Source of the DNA: Ascochyta rabiei
Taxonomy: Eukaryota; Ascomycota; Dothideomycetes; Pleosporales; Didymellaceae
Direction: 5' to 3'
DNA length: 64,000 nt
Assembly (NCBI RefSeq): GCF_004011695.2
Contig: NC_082415.1
Span: 62,001-126,000, forward strand
The notes beneath the pieces are model-generated. The model was not told the DNA's origin. It did not search any database and was given only the letters and a program-made list of their open reading frames with translations. The position numbers and the translations under genes were made by a program. Each line of letters opens with the position of its first letter. Position 1 is the stretch's first letter. Positions 37,601 to 49,100 of this stretch are shown here, in pieces.

Positions 37601-38157
37601 AAATGCGCAGGCTCCTATTTAGTTTGCAAACACAAAGTATTAGCAACGTAAAAGGGCTCTAACTGTGTTTAATCTAACTATGTTTAAGTTAATCTTACAT
37701 AAACTTCTTAGTAGCCCAAAGTTCTTTAAGATTTTGCTTGTACAGAGGCAAGTTAGAATTAAGTAACTATCCTTCTAAGATAATTTTATAGTTGTAAGGG
37801 CAGTGTTCTAGAAGGGTTTTAGACTCTGTTTTACTTAACACATTAGCATATTAGGCATATTTCTCTAGCAATTACTCTCTTAGGAGGTGGTCGTTTTCTA
37901 GATTGTCTAGGTAAAGACAGTTATTAATAAGGCAGTCAATCTTATATAGACTAGTAGTAAAGAAATTATTATGTAGTTCTTTTATAGAAAAGTAACAGGT
38001 GTTTGTAGAAATTATAAAAATATTTGCAGCTTACTTTAGAAGCAAGTCAGCAGCCTTTTAGGTCTAGGCTAATGCTAAGGTTTAAGATTTTAGTAATCGT
38101 AAATTTCCTCTAATCTAATAGATAGAATAGTTTAGGCTTTAGCTCTAGTAATATTCC

Positions 38158-41100
38158 TGTTAGATAACCGACCCTGCCGAGCCAAGTTAGGGGTTTAGGG
38201 TTAACCTCGGTTAACTTAGGGGCTAGCGGCACACACACATAAAATGAGCCATTAAGACAGATAATTATAAAAAAATTACCTTTTATTATTATCTTTGCAC
38301 ATTAAGCATATTATCTGACAATTAAGAGTCTTACTAACACTAACGTACCCTACAGGCGAGCCGCTCAACAGGTAAGCCGCTCACTTTTGCTAAGCCCCCA
38401 CCAAACTCCACCCTATTATGGCCTAAAACAACCTAGTTTAGTGCTGTAAAGTGCAGTATGGCCTGTAATACTATTTAGAAACTACTTCTACCTCTTTCTA
38501 ACACGTTCGCGCGTTGTGTCCTGTCTGATTGCACTGTCCACAGCGTCTTTAGGAGGGCTTACCTCCTTTAGCGCGCACCTGCTTCTTTACCTTCTTCCTA
38601 TTACTACGCGCCCTAAACTCCTTTAGAGTTATTAATTGTAGGCTATCCTTAACTGTTAGGGTCCCTTCTGCCTAAACTTACTTTCTTTTGTGTAATTTTT
38701 GTTGTATAGCTGCCTTATTAGCAGCTTAAAGCTAAGTAATCTCCTGTTGCGCCAACACTAGCTTATGCGCAATTATTGCTGCCCCTTTTACTACCTTCTT
38801 AAACGCCTTAACTATAGAGGTAGGCGAACTATCTATATACCTCTAAATCCTTATCTTTACAAGCGTTAATTGCAACCTAAGTTTAAGGGTGTTGCTTAGG
38901 GTTTGCGACTGCCAGAGCTCGTTGTTAACAGGTAGTAGTGGTGATAGAGTACGCAACTTTACATTAAGGGCTATTATAACCCAGTCTAGGTTAAATAGGA
39001 CTAATCTAGCACCTTAGAACCCTCCCTAGATGTTCTTAGAAGTAATTATAGCATTATAGGCGCGTATAAAGCATAGTAGGAACTCTGTCTTTATAATATA
39101 GTTAATCTAGTTACGTATAAGTATTTTGGCTTAGCGCCTATACGCCTTCTTTAAAGCAGTAAAACAACCTATATTAAGGGGCTATATAAGGTGTAATAAG
39201 TAAGAAGGTAAACAGAGAGCAATAATCTTGTTATTCTTGCAGTATTGCTGGAATTTAAGAGAGTTGTAGCTCTTATAACTATTAATAATAAGTAAACAGT
39301 AGGTGCTAATAGTACGCTCCTTTGTATGCCTGTTAAAGTACTTTAACCAGTTAAGACCAAGCTTATTAGTAGTCTAGCCGTTATTAGAGACTCTAATAAC
39401 CTAGTTGTAAGGCAGATCCTCTTCTTTGTACTAGGCAGAGAGGTAGTAGTAGGCTTTAAAGATAAGGAAGGCCAGAATAGCCTATCCTTTAGCATTAATG
39501 CTCACTATAGCCGTAGCCCACTCTTAGTTGCCTAGCTAGATAGCCTTTAGCCGACCCTGTCGTTCTAAAGCTGTAACAACTGCTCCTAAGGAGATCTAGC
39601 CTATTATAAAGCCTGTCTTGTTAAAGTTGTACATGTCTTTATCCTAGATGCTATACTTAGCTTTAATATTAGCTACTAGGCTAAACTAGCCCTGTAGAAC
39701 CTTAGAATCCTTACAGAGGGCTCTCTTATAGTTGTACTTGCGATTAAACTTAACTTTAAGCTCTAGGTGTTGCTTAACAAACGTACTAGGCTAGTTTACG
39801 CTAATAGGGCCCAGATTGCGCTTAGCGCGCAAAGAATTGGCTATAGTAGCTACATCTAAGAGCTAAGGGGAAAATCCTCGCGCATCTAGCTTAAGAACAT
39901 GCTTAATAATTACCTCCTCCTTATTGTTGTCTAGCTTCTGTAAGTTGGCTATAGAATCTGCGCGTAAAGGTTGTCCTATGTGTTAGTTGCTTAGTGTCTT
40001 TTAAGGGACCCTGTAGATAGCTGCAGCGCGTTGCTAAGAGAGATTTGCGTCTTGTTTAAGAGCCTGGAGCGCAAGCTGTATCTAAGCTTCCTTTAACGCA
40101 TCTAAATGGTGTTGTTAAGAAGACATTGGTGTAGGAGGAGAAGTTTGGTGGGGGCTTGGCAAAAGTGAGCGGCTCGCCCGTTGAGCGGCTCGCCCGTGGG
40201 GTACGTTACATTAACTACAGACCTGCTGCGCCTCTCTAGACGTATAGAAGAAGATAGACCTAAATTAGACTATCCCTCTAAGGACTAAGCCATAAGTGCC
40301 TAATGCCCTAGACATCACCAACTATAAGAGGAGGCTAGCCCTTAGCAATAATAAATAAGGAAACCCTTAGCTTCCTAAAATCCTATTCGAACTATCAGCT
40401 AACAGCCTAAAGGCATAGAAGGAAGATAATAACTATTAGAAGAGCTGCCTTAAATCCTACAAGATAGCAGATAGAGACTACTACAAGGAACAAGCTAACC
40501 TAGACAAGGTAGTAATGTTTATCTAAAGCTTAGTATTACCTTACCTTATAAAAAACTACTACTAACTAGGTAAATTAATTTAAATATAGCTTATTAGCCT
40601 TAAATACACAGTTAGTATTAATACTAAAGAAGAACAATTACGCGCACGCTACTAATACCTAGTAGCCCTTAAACTAATAAGACAACCTAGAAGCTAGGAT
40701 ACCTAGCTCCTTAAGTATAATTATGCTGCAACTAATGCTAAAATAGAAGGTGTTGCTAAAATATACAATATACAAGACACTGTCTAAGACTTCTTAGATT
40801 TAGTAATAAAAATAGCGCTAACCTAGGTAACAACATTCTAGGACTATAGTAGACAAGAATAAAACATAACTTATAAAGAAATAATAAAACGCTTCTAAGA
40901 GCATATAAGTAAGTACTACCCTAAAGGGAGACAGTAAAGGGGCGCCTTTGCTGCAGGGAATAACTTAACTCTTACTACTAGTAGTAAATCCACCCTAGAC
41001 ACTAACAGGGACGCCTCTTATGTTGTAAAAGACGTATTATCCACTCCTACTACACAGGGGAGTTAGGGAAGACTTTGTTAAAAACAGAATATTAGTTAAA

Positions 41101-44100
41101 TAACTACATCTAAGCAGTCCCTAAGAGGGGATACAGCAGCAGCTAGAGGAGCAAAATGCCCTACTTATAGACAACGCTATAGACTAGAAGATTGCTACTG
41201 TGTCTACAAAGATAAAGCACTAGAATAGTTTACCCTACGTAATAGAATTACTAAGATAGTACAATTTAGGATAGAATAAAATGCTAACCTTTAAGATTAG
41301 GTTAGATCTGCGAAACGAGCTTGCACTAAGACACTAGCTATTAAGACATCCCAAACACTAGAGGCACCTCTAGAATAACTACAGGGACAAAAGATATTAA
41401 TAATTAACATAAGTCTAGTTAAAGAATTATACAATATAGAGCTACTAAGCTACCCTCTTAGGAACTCCTTTATCCTTAACTTAGGATTAACAATCTATAT
41501 TATAAATAACAAGGACTAAATACAAGACCTTACTCTACCTGCATTAAACAACTACCTATAGGCAGGAAACTCCTAAGTATAGATATAGGGATATAGCACT
41601 GTCTATCTCTATCTATTAAACACAAGCCAACTAACTACTCTTAAACTACACAACGTAGCATAGTGCCTAGACATACTTTATAACCTTATCTCTTTCTAAC
41701 AACTACATTAACAGGGCATCTAGTAGGACACAAAAGGAGATCTAACTCAGCTTAGACAAGTAGACAATATAGCTATTACATCCTTAGATAAACAATATAG
41801 ATAATAGGTACTTAGGGAACAGCTATAGGCAGTATTTGTAATATAATTAACACAAAGCTAAAAACCTAAAACTGCTACTGCTCTGCTATAGCACAAGCAA
41901 ATAGGGTACCCTAGAGCTGCTACTATTAAACACCTTATCTGACAATCTTAGGGGGTAAGAGTTAGGGGTATTACTACAGTCTAATGTAATGCTTACAGAC
42001 AGGCTAAGACTAAGAGGCAAATTAGTTAAACACTATAAATAAGCAATAAAGGACTAGAAGAGCGCATAGTAATTAACTTCCACTTATATAAAGAAGGAAG
42101 CTTTACTAAGAAAAAGAGCTAACTACTTGCTATTAACAGGCAATCTAGCTTCCTCTAGGACTTCTATTTTAAAGATAATTAACTAGGAAAGACAATTATC
42201 TACTTCCTAGACACTCTTACACAATTCCTGTTAAAACAATACAAGATCTAGGTTAAGGTAATTAAGTATAATAGTAAAATTACTATAATAAAACTAGAAG
42301 TATTAAGATAGTGCGCTGCATAATTAATTAGGCTTAAGCCTTCCGCACTAGACACCTAAGCACAGAACAGAGGTGCTAAACGCTTAGGGGGTGTAAAAAA
42401 AGATAAGGCACGTACTATAAGATTAGACACAAACCTACTATAGGAAATATAGCTAGAGATTATAAGGGCAGTAGTATACCTACACAACTAAACACTAAGG
42501 TTATTAAACAACTAGAAAACACCCTATAATATGTTCTTTACCTATACAGCTTAACTAGCTAGCCTAAACATATAAAGTAGGAAACTAAACTAGGTATATC
42601 TAAAAGCAAATAGATATAAAGCCTTTGCTCTTATAAGTAACACCCTTTAAGGAAAGTTATAACTCTAGTAACTCGACCTAAGAGTATAGGTAGGATACCT
42701 AGTCGGATACTAATCCTTAAACATATATTAGATATAGATTCTAACCTTAGCAAAAGTTATTAGCACAAGAGATATAATCTTTAATAAGGATACTGTCTTT
42801 AGTAGCTAGACTTAGGACCTAATAGACAATCTTATGCACAGCACTCTTAAAGAGATAGCAATATAGACAAGAAGCGTAGAGCCTCTACCTCTACCCTAAA
42901 ATAAGGCTAAAATCTAGTTATTTTATAAGGACGACACTATTACACACTTAAATACTACAGAAGATTAACTAGGTTACAATAATAGACAGAAAGCTAGACA
43001 TATATATCTAACCCCTCCTCTAACTCTGCTACTAGTTATATTGTTAATAAATACATTGTTGTTATTCTAGTTAGCAAGAGGTAACAGCTAATTAGGAGTT
43101 GGCAGGTAGCACTAGTTAACTGCTAATTAGTTTGAATTAACGCTAGCGTAATCTTAAGGAACTTTACAAACTATCCTGTAGAAAGCTGCATTTATAGCTA
43201 GCACACAAGGCAGATGTATAGGCACATACCAGGGCAACAATATTAACAAGGCTAGGTTAAAACAAATACTAATAAAAGGGCTTAAGCCTTATTAAAGCTA
43301 ACTTCTACCAGAGCTAACAGCACAATCAAACCTAGAGGACCACCCGCTTCACTAATAGTTCAAAGAAGCTAAGTAAGAACACCTTAGTAGCTATTAGACT
43401 ATAAAGTTATGGTCTAAAGTACCCCTAATAAAGACTAAAGCAGTAGAACACTAGATACTTAACTGTATGTAGGTATACACGTTTAAGCTTAATAAGAACT
43501 ACTACCTACTTAAATATAAGGCGCAACTAGTAGTCTAAGCTAACTAGCAATAAAACATTACTTCTAAAGATACCTACGCAGTAACACTAGCTAGTAGGTC
43601 CTTTAGAATGCTTATAGCAATTTTGGCAGTATATAACCTAGAACTTAAGCATTTTAATATTATAAACGCCTTTATTTATAAATTAATTAATAGAGAGGTC
43701 TATATAAGGATACTATATAGGCATTAGAAACTAGGCATAGTTCTATAGCTACACAAGGCACTATATAGACTAAGAATCTCTCTACTCCTCTAGCAGAAGG
43801 AATTTACATCTACTCTAACAAGCTATAGATTTACAGTTGTTCCCTATAAACCCTGCTGCTTACTTAAGAATAGAGTTACTATCTTCTTCTATATAGATAA
43901 TGTTATTATAGCTTATTACCTAACTAGAAGATATAAGGCAGATAAGGCCCTTAGCTATATTACTAACAAATACTCTGTTACAGGAGGAAATAATCTGCAA
44001 TAGTTCCTAGGAGTAGAGATAACCTAAGATTAAGACAACCTAAGGATCCTTCTCTTACAGGCATTATATATTAACAAAATTGTCTCCCTAGTAGATAAGA

Positions 44101-45132
44101 CAGACATATAACACAACACACTAATATTAAGTATTAAGCTTCTACTAAATAAAGGGGAAGCTGTAGCATTAGAAATTAACAGATACTAGAGAAAGATTAG
44201 ATCTCTCCTCTTTACTGCAGTCACTACTAGGCCTAATATTACCTTTACTACATCTAGGCTAGTACAGTTTCTAACTAACCCTAGACAGCAGCACTATAAC
44301 GCAGTAGATTAAGTACTATTATACCTATAAGGAACACAAGACCTATCCCCTACCTTTAGAGGTAACAAGCATCTAGTAGTTGCTAGTAATACATTATTTG
44401 CTAATAATACTCTTAATAGGAAGAGCTTCTAAGGATATACTATTAAACTATATAAAGGACTTATTACCTAGAGAGCTAATAAATAAGACACAGTTACTAT
44501 ATTAATAACTAAAGTAGAGCTACTTGCCCTAGCACAGGTAGCTAAGGAAGCTATCTTTATCTTACAACTATTATTAGAAGTCAGCATACACCTCTTATAA
44601 TTAATAATTACTATTTAATATAATAATACCTAGACTATCTAATTAATTAATAAGGATGTCTCTAAACTATAAACTAAACTACAATATGTAGACATTTACA
44701 ACTACTAGCTGTAATAAGAGGTAAATAAAGGCACTATAATAGTAACCTATATCCTATCTACTAAGATGTTAGCTAACAGACTTATAAAGGCTCTGCCTGC
44801 AAGTAAGTAGTTAACCTTTCTAAGGCAGCTAGGACTAGAGAAACATACTAAACAAAGAAAGCTAGCTAACACCTAGATAGAATTACTTAACTAAAAGCTC
44901 TCTAACCTAGAGTTACATTAAGAGCCAGTTATGTCTAGCTTTAATTAGGGCCTTAAAGCTGAGGGGGTGTGTTAGATAACTAACCTTACTGAACCAAGTT
45001 AGGGGGTTTAGGGTTAACCTTGGTTAACTTAGGGGCTAGCGGCACACACACATAAAATGAGCCATTAAGACAGATAATTATTAATTAATCACCTTTATTA
45101 TCATCTTTTCACATTAAGCATATTATCTAACA
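38158..45132 (+). mobile_element. Ty1/copia retrotransposon, plus strand, carrying a pogo insertion
   Basis: The LTRs at 38158-38320 and 44970-45132 (163 bp each) begin TGTTAGATAAC and match those of 9591-14784 in opposite orientation. Subtracting the pogo element, the internal region is about 4.8 kb: gag from about 40220, a knuckle-like segment near 41150, reverse transcriptase near 43880 (FFYIDNVI) and RNase H near 44510 (KVELLALAQVAKEAIF). RIP-type stops occur throughout. The flanking pentamers do not match (ATTCC left, AAGAT right), so the flanks are not an original target site. Confidence 0.85.
38343..40206 (-). mobile_element. Fot1/pogo-like DNA transposon (copy D)
   Basis: Inverted repeats starting ACGTACCC are flanked by TA at 38341-38342 and 40207-40208; length 1864 bp. 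The minus strand reads a transposase homologous to copies B and C but more diverged. The Lys/Arg-rich C-terminal part is at 38560-38620, the DDE core near 39150-39320, and the DNA-binding part at 39750-39930. Each TIR holds two GCCGCTCA boxes. Frames are RIP-interrupted. It lies just inside the 5' LTR of the copia 38158-45132. Confidence 0.87.
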
Positions 45133-46191
45133 AAGATACATGTAGATATCGCTAAAAGAGTAGAAATACCTAAGTTTTGCCTATATACAGCAAAACCATA
45201 GGTAAGCTAGTATTAAGCAAAGCCTTAATATAGGTAATAATAAGGGGATCTAGACCTGTATTGCTAGTGCTAGCAATCTAATTAAGTAGGTAGTTAATAG
45301 AGTATACATATGTTAATAGCTACAGGTAGAAAAACCTTAGTAGAAAGAGAAAGTAAACAATCTAGACTCTTATTATAACTTAGAAGTGTAAATATTTTAT
45401 ATCTAAGTATAAAGTCTATAAAGTACAAACACGCTAAACAACCACAAATAAAAAAGCAGCAGATTAAGAAGTAAAAAAGACTTGTAAATTTAGCTAGAGG
45501 AGTAGAAATACCTAAGTTTTGCCTATATACAGTAAAAATACATAAGCTAGTTTTAGTAAAGCCTTAATTTAGGCGATGATAAGGGGATCTAGACCTGTAT
45601 TGCTAGTGCTAGCAATCTAATTAAGTAGGTAGTTAACAGAGTATAAGCATGTGAATGACTACAGGTAGAAGAGCTTTAATAGAGATAAAAAGTAAATAAT
45701 CTAGACTCTTATTATAACTTAGAAGTGTAAATAATCTATATCTAAGTAACAAATCTAAAGAGTACTAACACGCAAAACAACTACAAGAAAAAAGGCAGAA
45801 GGTTAAGAAGTACAAGATACATGTAGATACAGCTAAAAAGATAGGTATGCCTACGTCTTAACTATATACAGAAGACTATAGGTAAGCTAGTCTTAAGCAA
45901 AGCCTTAATGTAGGCGATAATAAGCAGATCTAGACCTATATCGCTAGTGCTAGCAATCTAATTAAGTGTGTAGTTAATAGAGTATAAACATGTTAATAGC
46001 TACAGGTAGAAGAGCTTTAATAGAGATAAAAAGTAAACAATCTAGACTCTTATTATAACTTGGAAGTGTAAATAATCTATATCCAAGTATAAAGTCTATA
46101 AAGTACAAACACGCTTTACAACTATAAGAAAAAAAGCAGCAGATTAAGAAGTACAGGATACATGTAGATAGAGCTAAAAAGATAGGTATGC
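45133..46191. repeat. Three RIP-mutated tandem copies of the PKS-NRPS 3' end
   Basis: Units of about 340 bp begin at 45133, 45477 and 45814, and a fourth start at 46155 leads into the real gene. Each unit opens with a short flank (GATACATGTAGATA-like) and then a copy of at least the last 110 coding bases of the PKS-NRPS, with many C-to-T and G-to-A changes, followed by about 180 bp whose match to the gene is unclear. The gene itself (from 46192) lacks these mutations. No open frame survives. Confidence 0.85.
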
Positions 46192-49100
46192 CTACGTCTC
46201 GCCCATATACGGCGAAACCATGGGTAAGCCAGTCTCAAGCAAAGCCTCGATGTAGGCGACGATGAGGGGATCCAGACCCTCGTTGCCAGCGCGAACGATC
46301 CATTCGTGCATGTCGAGCTCGTCGAAACTGCCACCGTACACTCTCTCGAGGTGGGCTCTGAACTCTGCCATGGGCGACTTGATGCCGCCGGAGTGATGGC
46401 GGAAGAGGACTTCGGAGCGACGAGCAGCGTCTTCGTGCGCGGAAGATGTCGGGCCTGGGGTTGGCGCCGCTAGCTGCAGGGCTGCTGCTGTGATTTCACC
46501 GATGATGGTGTCCAGGGGCCCGAAATCCAAGTAGCCCTCGGCGCGTTTCAGGCGCGGCGCGCAGCGCATGGCCAGCGAGTAGCGTAAGACGCCGTTCATG
46601 GCATCCGAGTTGGGAGCCTGGTCACTGACCAGTGTGCAGGCTCGGTGCACGGCCACTCTGAGCGGACGCCGGGAGACGGGCTTAGTTGTCCCTGCATCCT
46701 GCCCATCGCCATTTAGGTAAGCAACCAAGTTCTCCAGGAAGACCTCGCCGGCCCACTTGCTCGCAGTGTAGCCATCTTTGCCATCTGCGGCAGGAGGAGT
46801 AGCTCTCAGAGATCCTGGCTTGATAGCCGTGTTGCCCGAGAGAAGCACGGCGCGGCTGCTAGAGAGGAACATCAACGGGATGGCACGCGGAAGCGCCAGA
46901 GAGGCCAGGAAATGTAGGGACTGTAGGTTCGGGGTGCGTAGTGAGGCGAAGCGATTGAGGCAGTGGCCGTTGGCACCTGCGTGTACGATGACGTGTACCG
47001 TCTGCTCGAGGCTCTTGCGCTCCTGGGCCGTGAGACCCAAGGTGGGTGAGAGTAGGCTGCCACTGTAGCACGCGACTCTGCTGTCATCCTGGGGAAGCTT
47101 GTCCTTGTCGTCAATACCAATGGCGATGCAGTGCACCATTCTTACGTTTGGAGCCTGCAGCAGGGATTTCAAGAGGTGTCCGCCCAGGAAACTGGCTGCA
47201 CCAGTGAGGAGGACTTCAATGCCACCGGTGGTATCATTTGCAGCCTGGAACGACTGTGCTTCGGCGAGCTGCTGCGCCTGGTCTCGTAGCCAGTCCGGCA
47301 ATGACGTCTCCACGTCCCAGTCGATCGGGGCGTCGTCCTGCAAGACGGAGTTGGTGCCGGCACGTTGGTCGAAGATGCAACGAGTCATGGCACGTAGAGT
47401 GCTATCCTCGTACAACTGCCTTGTAGTAACATGTAATCCAGTGGTTTCTATGATTGCTTTCTGGAGCTTCATGAGAAGTAGCGAGTTGCCGCCGCACAGG
47501 AAGAAGTCAGATGAAGGACCAAAGCGCGTGTTACCAAGTGTGGGAAGCACGCGCTCCCACAACAAACGAACCTCACCCTCGCGGACCGTCATCTTCTCCG
47601 TACCCATCTTGGATCTTGCAGTATCGCTCTTCTCCGTCACTGCTAACGGGAGGCGAGCGACGGCTTTACGGTCCAGTTTGCCATTGGCTGTCGTCGGCAT
47701 TGCAGGTAGGATGCAGATCGTGGCTGGGATGAAAGCCTGTGGCAGCTTGACGCGAGACAGGATCTGTTGGAGTCCTTCCACCTCGGGATTGGGGTTGGGA
47801 GTGGTGAGCGTGGCATGGGCGATGAGCACGTTGTCGCGGAGAGAGACAATCGCAGAAGCCAAGGCCCCCTCAGAGGCCTGCAGCAGAGCCGATTCAATCT
47901 CCTGCAACTCGATCCGCAGCCCGCGCAGTTTGATTTGCGTGTCACCATCCAACCGCCCCAGGCACAAGAGTGTGCCGTCTGAAAGAAGTCGCCCTTTGTC
48001 GCCGGTCCGGTACATGATACTGCGGCTACTCTTGATCTTGGTGACATCCGTAACGAACTTGGCCTTGGTCTGCTCAGACTGGTTGAGATAGCCGAGGGCA
48101 ACACCTGCTCCGCCGATACATATCTCTCCAATGTGCCCAGATGGCAGGGGATGCCCCGCCGCATCGACCACGCGGATTGAGTAGTTGGGCAGTGCCTTTC
48201 CAACAGCATACTGGGCCCAGTTTCCCGATTCTCCGGAAGCGAGACAAGAGGTATCAACCTCATCGTCCAGAGAGATACACTGGAAGGTGGCTGCTGCCGT
48301 AATCTCTGTTGGCCCGTAACAATTTGTCAGGCTCAGGTCAGGCAGGCTGAGGCGGCGCAGCTCAGTCTTCAGCTGCCGAGGAATTGGTTCGCCACCCGAA
48401 AATGCAAAACGCCATGATTTGTTAGTCCGCAACACCTCGCCTGCCGAGCTAGTCCAGGCGAGATACTCCGTCGGCGTGGCGATGGTCATGGAGACGCCCT
48501 GGCGGGATATCAGATTGACCAGCTCTACGGGATCGCGCCTGATGTTTCTCCCGGCAATGACGAGATGGCCACCGTTAGCAAGCGCCGAGAATATCTGGAC
48601 GAGAGACATGTCGAAGCCCAGTGAGCTCTGCTGCAACACGCATTCCTGCTGCAGTCGCATTTCATGTGTTTTGAGCGCGATGTGGTTGATGAAGTTGGTC
48701 TGCGTCAGGAAGATACCCTTGGGTCTACCTGTCGAGCCACTCGTGAAGAGCAAGACGGCGGGTGCGTGTGGGTGGATTGGGGTGGTCATGGACGGGGATA
48801 CTGCTCCATCACCGCCGTCAATGCCATCGGCATCAGACTGCATCCGGACAACTCGCACATGATCGAAAGGCTTCAACAACTCTCGCGCGTCATCTGCTGT
48901 CTGCGCATGGCAGAGCAGAAGTTTGGGCTCACACTCGCGGACCATGTCTGCGTGTCGAAAGGCTGGCAGACTGATGTCTAGTGGGACATATACACCTCCC
49001 ATGCGGAGAATAGCGAGCATCGCAACGATAGCATCCGTTGATGGCTCACACAGGACAGCAAATCGATCTCCAGAAACGCCTCCCGCATCTATGATCTGGT

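Larger units (their letters stand above)
33305..38157 (-). mobile_element. Ty3/gypsy chromovirus-type element, truncated
   Basis: From right to left on the minus strand: protease region near 38100, reverse transcriptase with an LRICVNYYKLNALTRKD word near 37560-37620 and an altered YxDD box (YINNIL) near 37350, RNase H and integrase, then a C-terminal chromodomain near 34930-35090 (EEILASK, YSAENF words). An antisense ORF region (33967-34695) and the 3' LTR (33305-33966) follow. All frames carry RIP-type stops. The 5' part is missing: the copia LTR starts at 38158 and gypsy sequence does not resume beyond that copia. Confidence 0.8.

Noticed and set aside
45133..46191. Regular 340-bp repeats as a CRISPR-like or satellite array
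   Set aside because: This is a eukaryote, the units are homologous along the whole length with no spacers, and they derive from the neighbouring gene end.
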